The position numbers were made by a program, and so were the translations under genes. DNA of 7,853 nucleotides from JAGOBX01 sp017999075 [NCBI: Candidatus Babelota bacterium] (GTDB taxonomy: Bacteria > JAGOBX01), in NCBI GenBank assembly GCA_017999075.1, contig JAGOBX010000150.1, positions 1 to 7,853 of the forward strand. The letters are read 5' to 3'. Position 1 is the first letter of the stretch, and each line of letters opens with the position of its first letter. This document shows, piece after piece, positions 1 through 6,912 of the stretch. A model generated the notes under the pieces. The model had not been told where the DNA came from. It saw only the letters and a list, made by a program, of their open reading frames with translations, and did no database searches.

Positions 1-488
1 GTCATCCTGCTTCTTCAACAATAAGTTTTCATTTTCAGAACGAAATTATTCCTTTATTATTTATTATAACAATTGAAGGAGCATCGGAATTGTCAGATAA
101 AATAAGCAAGCGGTTTAGTTATATCATACTGATGGTTTTTTTATTAATAATTCCTGTATCAATATATTACTCGAAACTTTATATTTTTGATAAAACATCA
201 AAATATATGATGAAATATAATGATAAAATGGTTTTTTTGAAAAATATAAAACCATTGATTAAGCCTGATTTTTCAGTTTGCGCTGATGTTACTTTTGCGC
301 CATATTTTTCGTATAGAAAAAATATCTATATATTTCCTGATTGCCCTGAAAACGTTGATGTGATTATAATAAATAAAAAACAGCTTTTCGGACAACTGGC
401 TGATTTTTTTAATTACCAGATAAAAGCAAGAAATATAGGCCATAATATCTGGATTAACGATTATGTATGTATATTTGTAAAAAAATAA
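1..488 (+). CDS. DUF2079-like polytopic membrane protein, C-terminal part (5' end outside window)
   Basis: This is the last 161 residues of a larger integral membrane protein. The frame is open from the first complete codon (position 3) through to TAA at 486-488. The TTG at 90 is therefore probably an internal Leu codon, despite an AAGGAG at 76-81 that resembles a ribosome site. Two hydrophobic segments are visible: PLLFIITIEG, and about 20 residues around YIILMVFLLIIPVSIYY. A soluble tail follows, containing SVCADVTFAPYFSYR and NIYIFP. From family knowledge, the pattern 'F-H/Y-x-x-x-I-I-P-L-L-F' before a late membrane helix, then 'V-x-A-x-x-x-x-A-P-x-x-S-x-R-x-x-I-Y-x-F-P', matches the end of DUF2079 proteins. 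These are uncharacterised membrane proteins that resemble membrane glycosyltransferases in layout. The family call rests on remembered motif pattern only, and the catalytic N-terminal part is not in the window, so the function is unknown. Confidence 0.68.
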   Translation, partial: HPASSTISFHFQNEIIPLLFIITIEGASELSDKISKRFSYIILMVFLLIIPVSIYYSKLYIFDKTSKYMMKYNDKMVFLKNIKPLIKPDFSVCADVTFAPYFSYRKNIYIFPDCPENVDVIIINKKQLFGQLADFFNYQIKARNIGHNIWINDYVCIFVKK

Positions 489-506
489 TACTTGAATTAA
501 TGAATG

Positions 507-515
507 TGTTATAAT
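507..515 (+). promoter_or_regulatory. Probable extended -10 promoter for ndk
   Basis: The 72-base gap between the membrane protein and ndk contains TGT followed by a perfect TATAAT (510-515), the extended -10 form that can work without a good -35. A TTGAAT at 492-497 lies only 12 bases upstream, too close to be its normal -35 partner. Initiation would fall near 522, giving a leader of about 40 bases. In such AT-rich DNA a TATAAT match alone is weak evidence; the TGn and the position raise it. Confidence 0.5.
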
Positions 516-560
516 AATATTTGTTTTTATTGATTTTAATAAATTGAGAGGAAAATTTTT

Positions 561-971
561 ATGATTCAACAAACTTTATCGATAATTAAACCTGATGGAG
601 TCCGTCAGAAAGTAATAGGTGAAATTATTACAAGACTTGAACGCAATAAAATTATAATTAAAGAAATGAAAATGCTGCAACTGACAAAAAAAAATGCGGA
701 AGGTTTTTATGCCGTTCATAAAGGCAAACCTTTTTTTGATAAACTTGTCGAATTTATGATTTCGGGTCCGATTGTTGTAATGGTGCTTGAAGGAGAAGAT
801 GTTATAACAAGATATAGAACTATTATGGGAGCTACCGATTATACCAAAGCACTGCCCGGCACAATACGCGCAGAATTTGCTACAGGAATGACTGAAAATA
901 TCGTACATGGTTCTGATTCTGCTGAAAATGCCAAGATTGAAATAGATTATTTTTTTAACTCGCATTCATAA
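561..971 (+). CDS. ndk: Nucleoside diphosphate kinase
   Basis: Ndk is a cytoplasmic enzyme that moves the gamma phosphate of ATP onto other (deoxy)nucleoside diphosphates through a phosphohistidine, supplying NTPs and dNTPs. At 136 residues it is close to full length for the bacterial family. The catalytic His is H116 in NIVHGSDS. Other expected active-site residues are present: K10 in IIKPDGV, Y50, F58, R86, T92 in GAT, R103 in PGTIR, and N113. Nothing is missing, so it should be active. The ATG at 561 is preceded by GAGAGGA with about nine bases of spacing, and the protein begins at the usual place before the first beta strand. It has its own likely promoter at 507-515 and ends in an intrinsic terminator overlapping the last codons, so it is probably mainly a single-gene transcript. 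Confidence 0.97.
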   Translation: MIQQTLSIIKPDGVRQKVIGEIITRLERNKIIIKEMKMLQLTKKNAEGFYAVHKGKPFFDKLVEFMISGPIVVMVLEGEDVITRYRTIMGATDYTKALPGTIRAEFATGMTENIVHGSDSAENAKIEIDYFFNSHS

Positions 972-991
972 AAAAAATGCGGATTTTTTTT
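961..991 (+). terminator. Intrinsic terminator overlapping the end of ndk
   Basis: CGCATT (961-966) pairs with AATGCG (976-981) across a nine-base loop. A U-G pair (960/982) can extend the stem, and a run of eight T follows at 984-991. The left arm lies in the last ndk codons and the loop holds the TAA stop. The six-pair stem is short, so it may leak; the next gene, with no room for its own promoter, seems to need that. Confidence 0.72.
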
Positions 992-1003
992 GAAAATAAA
1001 ATA

Positions 1004-1020
1004 CGGTATTTTTTATGCCG
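1004..1020 (+). promoter_or_regulatory. Possible hairpin sequestering the start codon of the next gene
   Basis: CGGTAT (1004-1009) can pair with ATGCCG (1015-1020), with one G-U pair and a loop of five T. The ATG of the O-antigen ligase-like gene forms part of the right arm. No good Shine-Dalgarno is present, so initiation may be weak or structure-controlled. A competing fold, AAAATA (998-1003) with TATTTT (1007-1012), is also possible. This is read by eye, with no energy calculation, and may be chance. Confidence 0.3.
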
Positions 1021-2874
1021 AATATGATTCCGGTACTGTTATTTTTTTTTAGTATAATAATATATCCGGTTGCCAGTGAATATAGCGTATATACAATATG
1101 CATAGTGCTTGCATTATTTAATTTGATAATATTTCATTTGAAAAAAATTAATGAAATAACTTTTTCTGCAGCCGAGATATATTATTGCGTTGTATTTATA
1201 GGATTCCCTTTATTTTCTAATGCATATACCATAAATACTTATCTTACTGTTTTAGGAATATATAAAAATTTTTCTTATTTCCTGTTATTGCTTCTTCTTA
1301 AAAATTCGTTTGATAAGGGAATAAACAATAATTTTTTTTTATTGATACCTGCCGTTGTTTTTTTAAACTGCGTTTACGGAATATTTCAAATTAATACAAT
1401 GTCGGCAAGATTAACAGCGTTGTATATTAATCCTAATTTGCTTGCTGATACAATTAATTTTGCTCTTTTATTTTTAATATTTTTTTATTCAAAAAAAAAA
1501 GTTCAGGTTATTTTATTGGTTTTTTTATCAATTTTTTTGATTATGACAAAATCTCTGGGTGCAATAACAGCGCTAATGTTTTTATTTTTTATAATGATGA
1601 TGTTTATAGCTAAAAAAATTTACAGGGTTTCATATAAAGTTTTGATACCTGCCATATTAATTTTATTGAGTATTTTATTGTTTACGGCTTATTTGAGGTA
1701 TGACAGAACATTCGGCGATATTTTCGGAAACCGTAGACTTGAAATCATTAACGCCAGTTTTAAATCTTTGTCGCATAATTTTTTTCTTGGAACAGGGCAT
1801 AATACTTATGAAACCAAAATAAAGCGTTTTGTTTTTCCAATAAAAAATTCAGATTTAAAATATGTCAAAAAACAGAGAAATCCTCATAATTTTTTTTTAC
1901 ATCTTGCTAATGAAACAGGTATAATAAATTTAACTATTTTAACTGTTCTGATTTTGGTGTTATTTTTCGAAACGTTATTTTCTCCTATAAAAATGAAGTT
2001 ATTGGGATGTTCTGGTATATTTTTGATCCTCGTGCATCATAGTGCAGATATAGGATATGATACTCCTCTAATTCATTATTTTTTTGTTTTTTTTATATTT
2101 TGTATAACGTATGCTTCGCGGCCATTATTAAAAATAGCGTTTAAAAAATGGATGAAAATTTTTATATACATAAGTTTTTTGGCAATATTCATTGTATTGC
2201 CTTGTTTAAATTTATGCGCTGAAATTACTGCTGAACGCGGAAGAAATTTGTTTGATTCCAACAATTATGAAAAAGCCGCTGATAAATTCAATTTTGTTAT
2301 CAGAATAATACCTGATTATCCTGAAATTTTGCAAAGGCTTGCAGGATGCTACAGAGGATTATATTATAAGACGAATAATGTTAAATATATTGAAAAGACG
2401 CTTCAATGTTTTTTCAAAGGAGCTGAAGCTGATCCGTATAATGGATATTATAAAATGAATATAGCTAAAGCTCTAAGCGAATTTTGTGAACCTGAAAAAT
2501 CTAAAAGTCAGATAAAATTTTTTGTAATGCAGGCATTAAACGTTGAACCATTCTTCGCTTTGATGTACCTTGAAGCTGCCGAACTGCTGTTTTCCATTAA
2601 CAATCCCGATCTCGCGCTTAATTATGCAAGGAGGGGATTAATAATTGAACCGTATTTTTTAAGATTGAATTTAATATACAGATATTTGGATAATAATCAA
2701 AAAGACAGGTTTGACATTTCTGTAAGAAACATAGCTTATTATATGCATAAACGGATAAAAATTCTTAAACCGGATATAAATCCGGCTGATAAAAATTATG
2801 AATTATATTATTTTGAAATTATGTATAACACGAAAATAAATTTTTTTCCAATTCAATTAAACGCTAAAGAATAA
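1015..2874 (+). CDS. O-antigen ligase/polymerase-like membrane protein with C-terminal TPR-like region
   Basis: The first 400 or so of 619 residues hold about 12-13 hydrophobic segments. A hydrophilic loop at about 226-300 has hallmarks of the Wzy_C/WaaL family: GNRRLEI (238-244), GTGHNTY (259-265), NPHNFFLH (289-296) and ETGI (300-303). INPNLLAD (138-145) and TKSLGA (178-183) match two other typical spots. Such proteins use undecaprenyl-linked glycans, as ligases (onto lipid A core), polymerases or protein O-glycosyltransferases; the sequence does not decide which. After the last membrane helix (about 381-400), residues 407-550 look like degenerate TPR repeats (NLFDSNNYEKAADKF, then ALNYARRGLIIEP), common in multidomain members and likely for partner binding. 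An in-frame TAA at 997-999 limits the start; ATG 1015 is the first available and has no clear ribosome site, with ATG 1024 as the alternative. It lies just behind the ndk terminator. The gene holds A10 at 1491-1500 and several T9 runs but is intact. Confidence 0.85.
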   Translation: MPNMIPVLLFFFSIIIYPVASEYSVYTICIVLALFNLIIFHLKKINEITFSAAEIYYCVVFIGFPLFSNAYTINTYLTVLGIYKNFSYFLLLLLLKNSFDKGINNNFFLLIPAVVFLNCVYGIFQINTMSARLTALYINPNLLADTINFALLFLIFFYSKKKVQVILLVFLSIFLIMTKSLGAITALMFLFFIMMMFIAKKIYRVSYKVLIPAILILLSILLFTAYLRYDRTFGDIFGNRRLEIINASFKSLSHNFFLGTGHNTYETKIKRFVFPIKNSDLKYVKKQRNPHNFFLHLANETGIINLTILTVLILVLFFETLFSPIKMKLLGCSGIFLILVHHSADIGYDTPLIHYFFVFFIFCITYASRPLLKIAFKKWMKIFIYISFLAIFIVLPCLNLCAEITAERGRNLFDSNNYEKAADKFNFVIRIIPDYPEILQRLAGCYRGLYYKTNNVKYIEKTLQCFFKGAEADPYNGYYKMNIAKALSEFCEPEKSKSQIKFFVMQALNVEPFFALMYLEAAELLFSINNPDLALNYARRGLIIEPYFLRLNLIYRYLDNNQKDRFDISVRNIAYYMHKRIKILKPDINPADKNYELYYFEIMYNTKINFFPIQLNAKE

Positions 2875-2895
2875 TAAAAATTATGTTTTTAAAAT

Positions 2896-2922
2896 TTGAC
2901 AATTAAATATATATGTTATATA
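2896..2922 (+). promoter_or_regulatory. Probable promoter for the flavin reductase-alr operon
   Basis: A perfect -35 TTGACA (2896-2901) is followed by TGT and TATATA (2917-2922), an extended -10 at 15-base spacing. A second choice is TATATA at 2919-2924 with the ideal 17. The -10 region lies in an AT-only near-palindrome (2907-2925), and GACAAT occurs at both 2898-2903 and 2932-2937, flanking the -10. The -35 is the strongest part of the call; the exact -10 is uncertain. Confidence 0.55.
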
Positions 2923-2966
2923 TATAAATTCGACAATAAAAATAAAACTTAATTAGGCGGATATTT

Positions 2967-3494
2967 ATGAAAAAATTAAATATAGAAATGTCTTACAGAA
3001 TAATTAATCACGGGCCTCTGCTTGTTGTATCGTCCGAATTTAAAAAAAAAGAAACTTTTACGCCGATTGCATGGAATATGCCGGTTGAGCATACTCCGCC
3101 AATAATCGCAATTACAGTGTCAAAAGAAAACTATGTTAATTTTTTGATAAAAAAATCAAAACAGTTTTGTTTAAATGTTCTGGAAATAGAAAATCTTGAT
3201 TTAATAAAAAAATTGGGTTCTGTTTCAGGAAAGGATACAGATAAAATTTCTGAATTTTGTTTGAAAACTAAAAAATGTAAGACAATTGCAGCTTCATATA
3301 TGCTGAATTCCGCTGCAGTAATAGAATGTGTTTTAATTAAAACAATTTCTGTAGAAGGCGTCGATATTTTTTTGGGTAAAACTGAGTATTGCTCGGTATC
3401 GGAAAAATTCTGCAAAACTTCATGGGATGCAGAAAAAATAAGAACGATCCATCATCTTGGCGGAGGAAATTTCGCCACAATACAAAAAATATGA
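2967..3494 (+). CDS. Flavin reductase-like domain protein (FMN-binding)
   Basis: A 175-residue soluble protein with the layout of the flavin reductase-like family (PF01613), whose members bind FMN in a split-barrel dimer and may reduce flavin with NAD(P)H or carry electrons. Visible features: PLLVVSS near residue 17; FTPIAWNMPVEHTPPIIAI (about 31-49), equivalent to the family's 'n-x-x-x-x-W-x-x-P-x-s-x-x-P-P'; KQFCLNVLE; LGSVSGKDTDKISEF (83-97); and the C-terminal IHHLGGGNFATI. Small stand-alone members like this are of unknown substrate, so no specific reductase name is justified. ATG 2967 has AGGCGG about nine bases upstream; the Met at residue 9 is a less likely start because it lacks one. 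It is 22 bases upstream of alr in the same direction, which suggests co-transcription but gives no obvious functional link. Confidence 0.85.
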   Translation: MKKLNIEMSYRIINHGPLLVVSSEFKKKETFTPIAWNMPVEHTPPIIAITVSKENYVNFLIKKSKQFCLNVLEIENLDLIKKLGSVSGKDTDKISEFCLKTKKCKTIAASYMLNSAAVIECVLIKTISVEGVDIFLGKTEYCSVSEKFCKTSWDAEKIRTIHHLGGGNFATIQKI

Positions 3495-3516
3495 TTTATT
3501 TTGGAGATGTTTTTTT

Positions 3517-4680
3517 ATGGCAAGGCATAAATACCCTGTATGGGTGGAAATCAGCAAATCTGCTTTATTAAATAATATTATTCAAATTAAAAATAATGCG
3601 CGTAAATCTGTTCCTAACTTGAAAATTTGCGGTGTTGTAAAATCGAATGCTTACGGTCACGGTATGTCATTAGTTGCAGACATAATTTCAAATGAAGTTG
3701 ATTGGTTCGCAGTAAATGCTTTGTGGGAAGCTATTCAGCTCGTAGAAAAAACAGGAATTGAAAAACCTATTGTTGTTCTCGGATATACACCTGCTTCTGC
3801 ATTGAACGATCTTGTAAATTATTCTAATATCAGAGTTATAGTTTATAATATCCAGACATTGGAAACATTGAAAAGATTAGCTGTAAAATATAATAAAATA
3901 TTTAAGGTTCATATTAAAGTTGAAACAGGCACCGGACGTCAGGGAATAACAGAAAAGCAGCTTCCAAGGTTTATATTGTTTTTTAAGGAAAATCCTAACA
4001 TAATATTAGAAGGAATATCAACTCATTATGCCAATATTGAAGACACCACTACTCACGATTATTATCAGTATCAATTATCAAATTACCAAAAGTTTATAAA
4101 AATTTTAAAAGATAATGGTTTGCAGCCGCCTGTGAAACATACTGCGTGTACTGCAGCTTGTTTTTTGTTTCCAAAAACTTATTTTACTTTAGCTCGGCCA
4201 GGAATTGGATTATACGGATTATGGCCGTCAAAAGAAACAAAATTGAGTTGTTTGCTTGAAGGGAGAGAAACTTTAAACCTTCAGCCGGCATTGACTTTTA
4301 AAACAAGAATAGCTCAGATAAAAACGTTTCCTGCAAACTGTTACATAGGATACGGTTGTACTTACAGAACCACCCACTGGACAAGAGTTGCTATTATTCC
4401 TGTTGGATATTTTGACGGTTATGACAGGCAATTATCAAATCAGGCGTATGTAATAATAAAAAATAAACGGGCTCCTTTAATTGGAAGAGTTTGCATGAAT
4501 ATATGTATGGTGGATATAACACATATTAATAATGCCCGCCTTGACGATGAGGTTATTTTATTAGGCAGATCAAAAAACGAATCAATATCAGCTGATACTA
4601 TAGCAGGAATGTGCGGAACAATAAATTATGAAATTGTAACAAGAATAAATCCTGTGCTGCCGAGAATAGTTGTAGATTGA
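3517..4680 (+). CDS. alr: Alanine racemase
   Basis: A PLP-dependent cytoplasmic enzyme that interconverts L- and D-alanine, supplying D-Ala for peptidoglycan. With the start at ATG 3517 it is 387 residues, the usual family length. PLP lysine K42 sits in VVKSNAYGHG (40-49). The second catalytic base, Y279, is in YIGYGCTY (277-283). Other family signatures: VETGTGRQG (135-143), RPGIGLYG (227-234), VGYFDGYDR (296-304), GRVCMN (323-328) and the C-terminal NYEIVTRINPVLPR (370-383). The frame is open further upstream to a TTG at 3457, but the extra 20 residues lie inside the flavin reductase gene and do not resemble the family. ATG 3517 has GGAG at 3503-3506 and is followed at once by ARHKYPVWVEIS, the normal Alr beginning. 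It is probably translated from the transcript starting upstream of the flavin reductase. No broken residues seen. Confidence 0.95.
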   Translation: MARHKYPVWVEISKSALLNNIIQIKNNARKSVPNLKICGVVKSNAYGHGMSLVADIISNEVDWFAVNALWEAIQLVEKTGIEKPIVVLGYTPASALNDLVNYSNIRVIVYNIQTLETLKRLAVKYNKIFKVHIKVETGTGRQGITEKQLPRFILFFKENPNIILEGISTHYANIEDTTTHDYYQYQLSNYQKFIKILKDNGLQPPVKHTACTAACFLFPKTYFTLARPGIGLYGLWPSKETKLSCLLEGRETLNLQPALTFKTRIAQIKTFPANCYIGYGCTYRTTHWTRVAIIPVGYFDGYDRQLSNQAYVIIKNKRAPLIGRVCMNICMVDITHINNARLDDEVILLGRSKNESISADTIAGMCGTINYEIVTRINPVLPRIVVD

Positions 4681-4803
4681 AAAAGATGTGTAAAAAATAA
4701 TGTATCAGAATATTTTATAAATTTTCATTAATATATTAATCGTGATAATTTATTGAAATAGTTTTATTAAAAAATAATTGAAAGGAAAGGTTCGGAAATT
4801 TAT
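4681..4803 (+). other. AT-rich spacer between alr and coaBC
   Basis: There is no gene and no clear GC-rich terminator in these 123 bases. It holds a perfect 14-base palindrome, ATTAATATATTAAT (4727-4740), a possible -10 (GATAAT, 4744-4749) with no good -35, and the ribosome-binding region of coaBC: AAAGGAAAGG at 4781-4790, slightly far at 13 bases, or CGGA at 4793-4796. A promoter for coaBC is likely here but I cannot place it with confidence. Confidence 0.4.
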
Positions 4804-6006
4804 ATGTTATCAAATAAAAATGTTTTGATAGGTATTTCAGGAGGAATCGCGGCATATAAAATTCCTCAATTAATTAGAATTTTAAAAAAAAATGATAATA
4901 ACATAAAAACTGTAATGACAAAAAATTCATTTGAATTTGTTACAAAAGTCACGATAGAAACTCTGTCTCAAAATTCTGTTTATTCTGATATGTTTGAATA
5001 TTCGTTTGACATATCGCATATTTCTCTTTGTGATTGGGCTGATTTTATGATAATAGCTCCTGCAACGGCAAATATTATAGGAAAATTGGCGAATGGAATA
5101 GCTGATGATTTGCTGACCACTGTTTTTAGTGCATTTGATAAAAATATTTTTATATGTCCTGCAATGAACGATAAAATGTTTTCAAATGCTATTGTTCAAA
5201 CTAATTTGGAAAAATTGAATGGATTAAATAATATAAAAATTATTGAACCTGAATCAGGAATGCTGGCGTGCGGTTGCGAAGGAAAAGGCAGGATGGCTGA
5301 ACCAGAGAATATTTATAAAACAGTTTCAGATTTTTATAAAAAAAAGTCTTCATTAAAAAATAAGACGGTTCTGATAACAGCTGGACCGACAAAAGAATAT
5401 ATTGATCCTGTGAGATTTATATCTAATGATTCATCAGGGTTTCAGGGATATTTTATTGCTAATGAATGTGTCAATCGGGGTGCTTCAGTAATATTGATAA
5501 CCGGACCGACAGGAAATGCAGGTATTTTAAACCGCGAAGTTAAAGTAATAACTGTGATTTCTGCGGAAGAAATGTTTGAAAAAGTAAAAGAAAATTTTGA
5601 TATAAGCGATATTTTTATTTCTGCAGCGGCAGTTTCTGATTATAAGACAGAAAAATATTCGGATTCAAAAATAAAAAAAAATAAAGGTGAAAAATTTTTA
5701 AAATTGGAATTGATTCAGAATCCGGATATTTTGAAATATTGCGGTGAAAATAAAGGAAATAGAATAATCGTGGGATTTGCTGCTGAAACTGATGATTTAA
5801 TGAAAAATGCATTGAAAAAATTTCAAGATAAAAAATGCGATATGCTTGTTGCAAATGAGGTTAAAAATTCTCTTGGCAAGCTTACGAACAGGATACAGAT
5901 AATAAAAAATAACGGAGAAGTAATAAGCACCTGTGAACAATCAAAAAAAAATACAGCTTCTGTTATAATTGATAATATTGAACTGTTGATAAATGAAAAA
6001 AAATAA
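4804..6006 (+). CDS. coaBC: Bifunctional phosphopantothenoylcysteine decarboxylase / phosphopantothenate-cysteine ligase
   Basis: This bifunctional cytoplasmic enzyme joins cysteine to 4'-phosphopantothenate (CoaB, CTP-dependent) and decarboxylates the product to 4'-phosphopantetheine (CoaC, FMN-dependent), two steps of coenzyme A synthesis. At 400 residues it is the standard fusion length. CoaC half: flavin loop GISGGIAAYK (10-19), catalytic H72 in SHIS, APATANIIGKLANGIADDL (85-103), PAMN (119-122) and active-site C156 in LACGCEGKGRM. CoaB half from about 185: TAGPTKEYIDPVRF (192-205), N208 in the SNDSSG loop, AAAVSDY (274-280) and KIKK (289-292), which holds the lysine known to be needed for the cytidylate step. 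One departure: SSGFQG (210-215) has Phe where SSGKMG is common. The known key residues all appear present, so both activities are expected. Its final 14 bases overlap the next gene. Confidence 0.95.
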   Translation: MLSNKNVLIGISGGIAAYKIPQLIRILKKNDNNIKTVMTKNSFEFVTKVTIETLSQNSVYSDMFEYSFDISHISLCDWADFMIIAPATANIIGKLANGIADDLLTTVFSAFDKNIFICPAMNDKMFSNAIVQTNLEKLNGLNNIKIIEPESGMLACGCEGKGRMAEPENIYKTVSDFYKKKSSLKNKTVLITAGPTKEYIDPVRFISNDSSGFQGYFIANECVNRGASVILITGPTGNAGILNREVKVITVISAEEMFEKVKENFDISDIFISAAAVSDYKTEKYSDSKIKKNKGEKFLKLELIQNPDILKYCGENKGNRIIVGFAAETDDLMKNALKKFQDKKCDMLVANEVKNSLGKLTNRIQIIKNNGEVISTCEQSKKNTASVIIDNIELLINEKK

Positions 6007-6841
6007 ATACAGCGTTGTTATATGCTCATATAATAGCGGAAAGTACATAGTTAACGCCATAGAATCAGTAAAAAAAAATATTGATATATATGATGAATTA
6101 ATTATAATCAACGATGGTTCAACTGACAATACTGAAACTTTATTATTAAAATATAAAGACACCCCGCAAATTAAAATTATCGGATATAAAAAGAATAAAG
6201 GATTGGCTTCAGCAAGGAATACAGGTTGGAAAAATGCATCTAATGATATAATATTTTTTATTGATGCGGATGCTGAATTGCCGGATTATATGCTGAATAA
6301 ACTTGATAAAATATTTAGCGAGAATTATGATGCTGATGCTGTTACAGGCAGGGGAATAGAATCCGATTTGTGTTCTGTTTATGATTTGTGGAGGAAAGAA
6401 TTTTTTTCACAGACCCAGGGAAATAAAGTTGTAATAAATCCTGAATATTTTTCGGGATTATGCATGGCATTAAAAAAAAAATGTCTTGAAAAATTAAATG
6501 GGTTTTCAGAAATGTTTACCAGCCATGCTGAAGATGTTGAATTTGCATTGCGTTTTAAAAAAATGAAATTATTTTCTTTATATGATCCTGATTTGTTTGT
6601 ATATCACAAAAGAACTGATGATTTTGAATCTTTGAAAAAAATGGTGTTCAATCATGTTTACTGGTCAATAGAAGCCGGAAAACTCCATAATCAGAACAAA
6701 ATTTTAAAATATTTTGCGGCAACTTTAAAATTATTTGTAAAGTATTTTATAAAAAGTATAAAATTGAAGAATAAAGATTTGTTTTTTATAAGTTTGTCTA
6801 TGATAAAAATGCGGATGAAAGCAGTTTTAAAAGCTGTATAA
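5993..6841 (+). CDS. Family 2 glycosyltransferase (GT-A fold)
   Basis: A 282-residue inverting glycosyltransferase that transfers a sugar from a nucleotide-sugar donor; acceptor and sugar cannot be read from sequence. The N-terminal nucleotide-binding part shows YSVVICSYNSGKYI (6-19) and ELIIINDGSTDNT (35-47). The metal-binding DXD is D91-A-D93 in FFIDADAELP. GLASARNTGWKNA (70-82) and the HAEDVEFALR segment (178-187), holding the likely catalytic acidic residue, complete the usual pattern. The C-terminal 60 or so residues are basic with hydrophobic stretches (KYFAATLKLFVKYFIKSIKL), suggesting peripheral membrane association at the cytoplasmic face. ATG 5993 lies inside coaBC, overlapping it by 14 bases, with no strong ribosome site, so translation is probably coupled to coaBC. 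A run of ten A lies at 6472-6481 within the gene, which is intact. It may build a surface glycan with the ligase/polymerase-like protein, but that is inference. Confidence 0.9.
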   Translation: MKKNKYSVVICSYNSGKYIVNAIESVKKNIDIYDELIIINDGSTDNTETLLLKYKDTPQIKIIGYKKNKGLASARNTGWKNASNDIIFFIDADAELPDYMLNKLDKIFSENYDADAVTGRGIESDLCSVYDLWRKEFFSQTQGNKVVINPEYFSGLCMALKKKCLEKLNGFSEMFTSHAEDVEFALRFKKMKLFSLYDPDLFVYHKRTDDFESLKKMVFNHVYWSIEAGKLHNQNKILKYFAATLKLFVKYFIKSIKLKNKDLFFISLSMIKMRMKAVLKAV

Positions 6842-6912
6842 TATGATTTGCAATGATTAGTTAACCAAACGTTTAATTGATAATTAATAAAAATATGTGG
6901 AATAAATTTATT

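Noticed and set aside
273-965. Minus-strand open frames opposite the first gene and ndk
   Set aside because: They are antisense to well-supported coding sequence, have no recognisable domain, and their composition is that expected from the complement of AT-rich codons.
3389-3571. 60-residue plus-strand frame across the flavin reductase-alr junction
   Set aside because: It overlaps two recognised genes in another frame and shows no protein-like pattern.
4727-4740. Perfect palindrome ATTAATATATTAAT as an operator or terminator
   Set aside because: It is AT-only with no T tract and of a kind expected by chance in this composition; kept only as a note in the spacer entry.
5615-6162. Minus-strand frames opposite coaBC and the glycosyltransferase start
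   Set aside because: Shadow frames of conserved genes, with no ribosome site or known motif.
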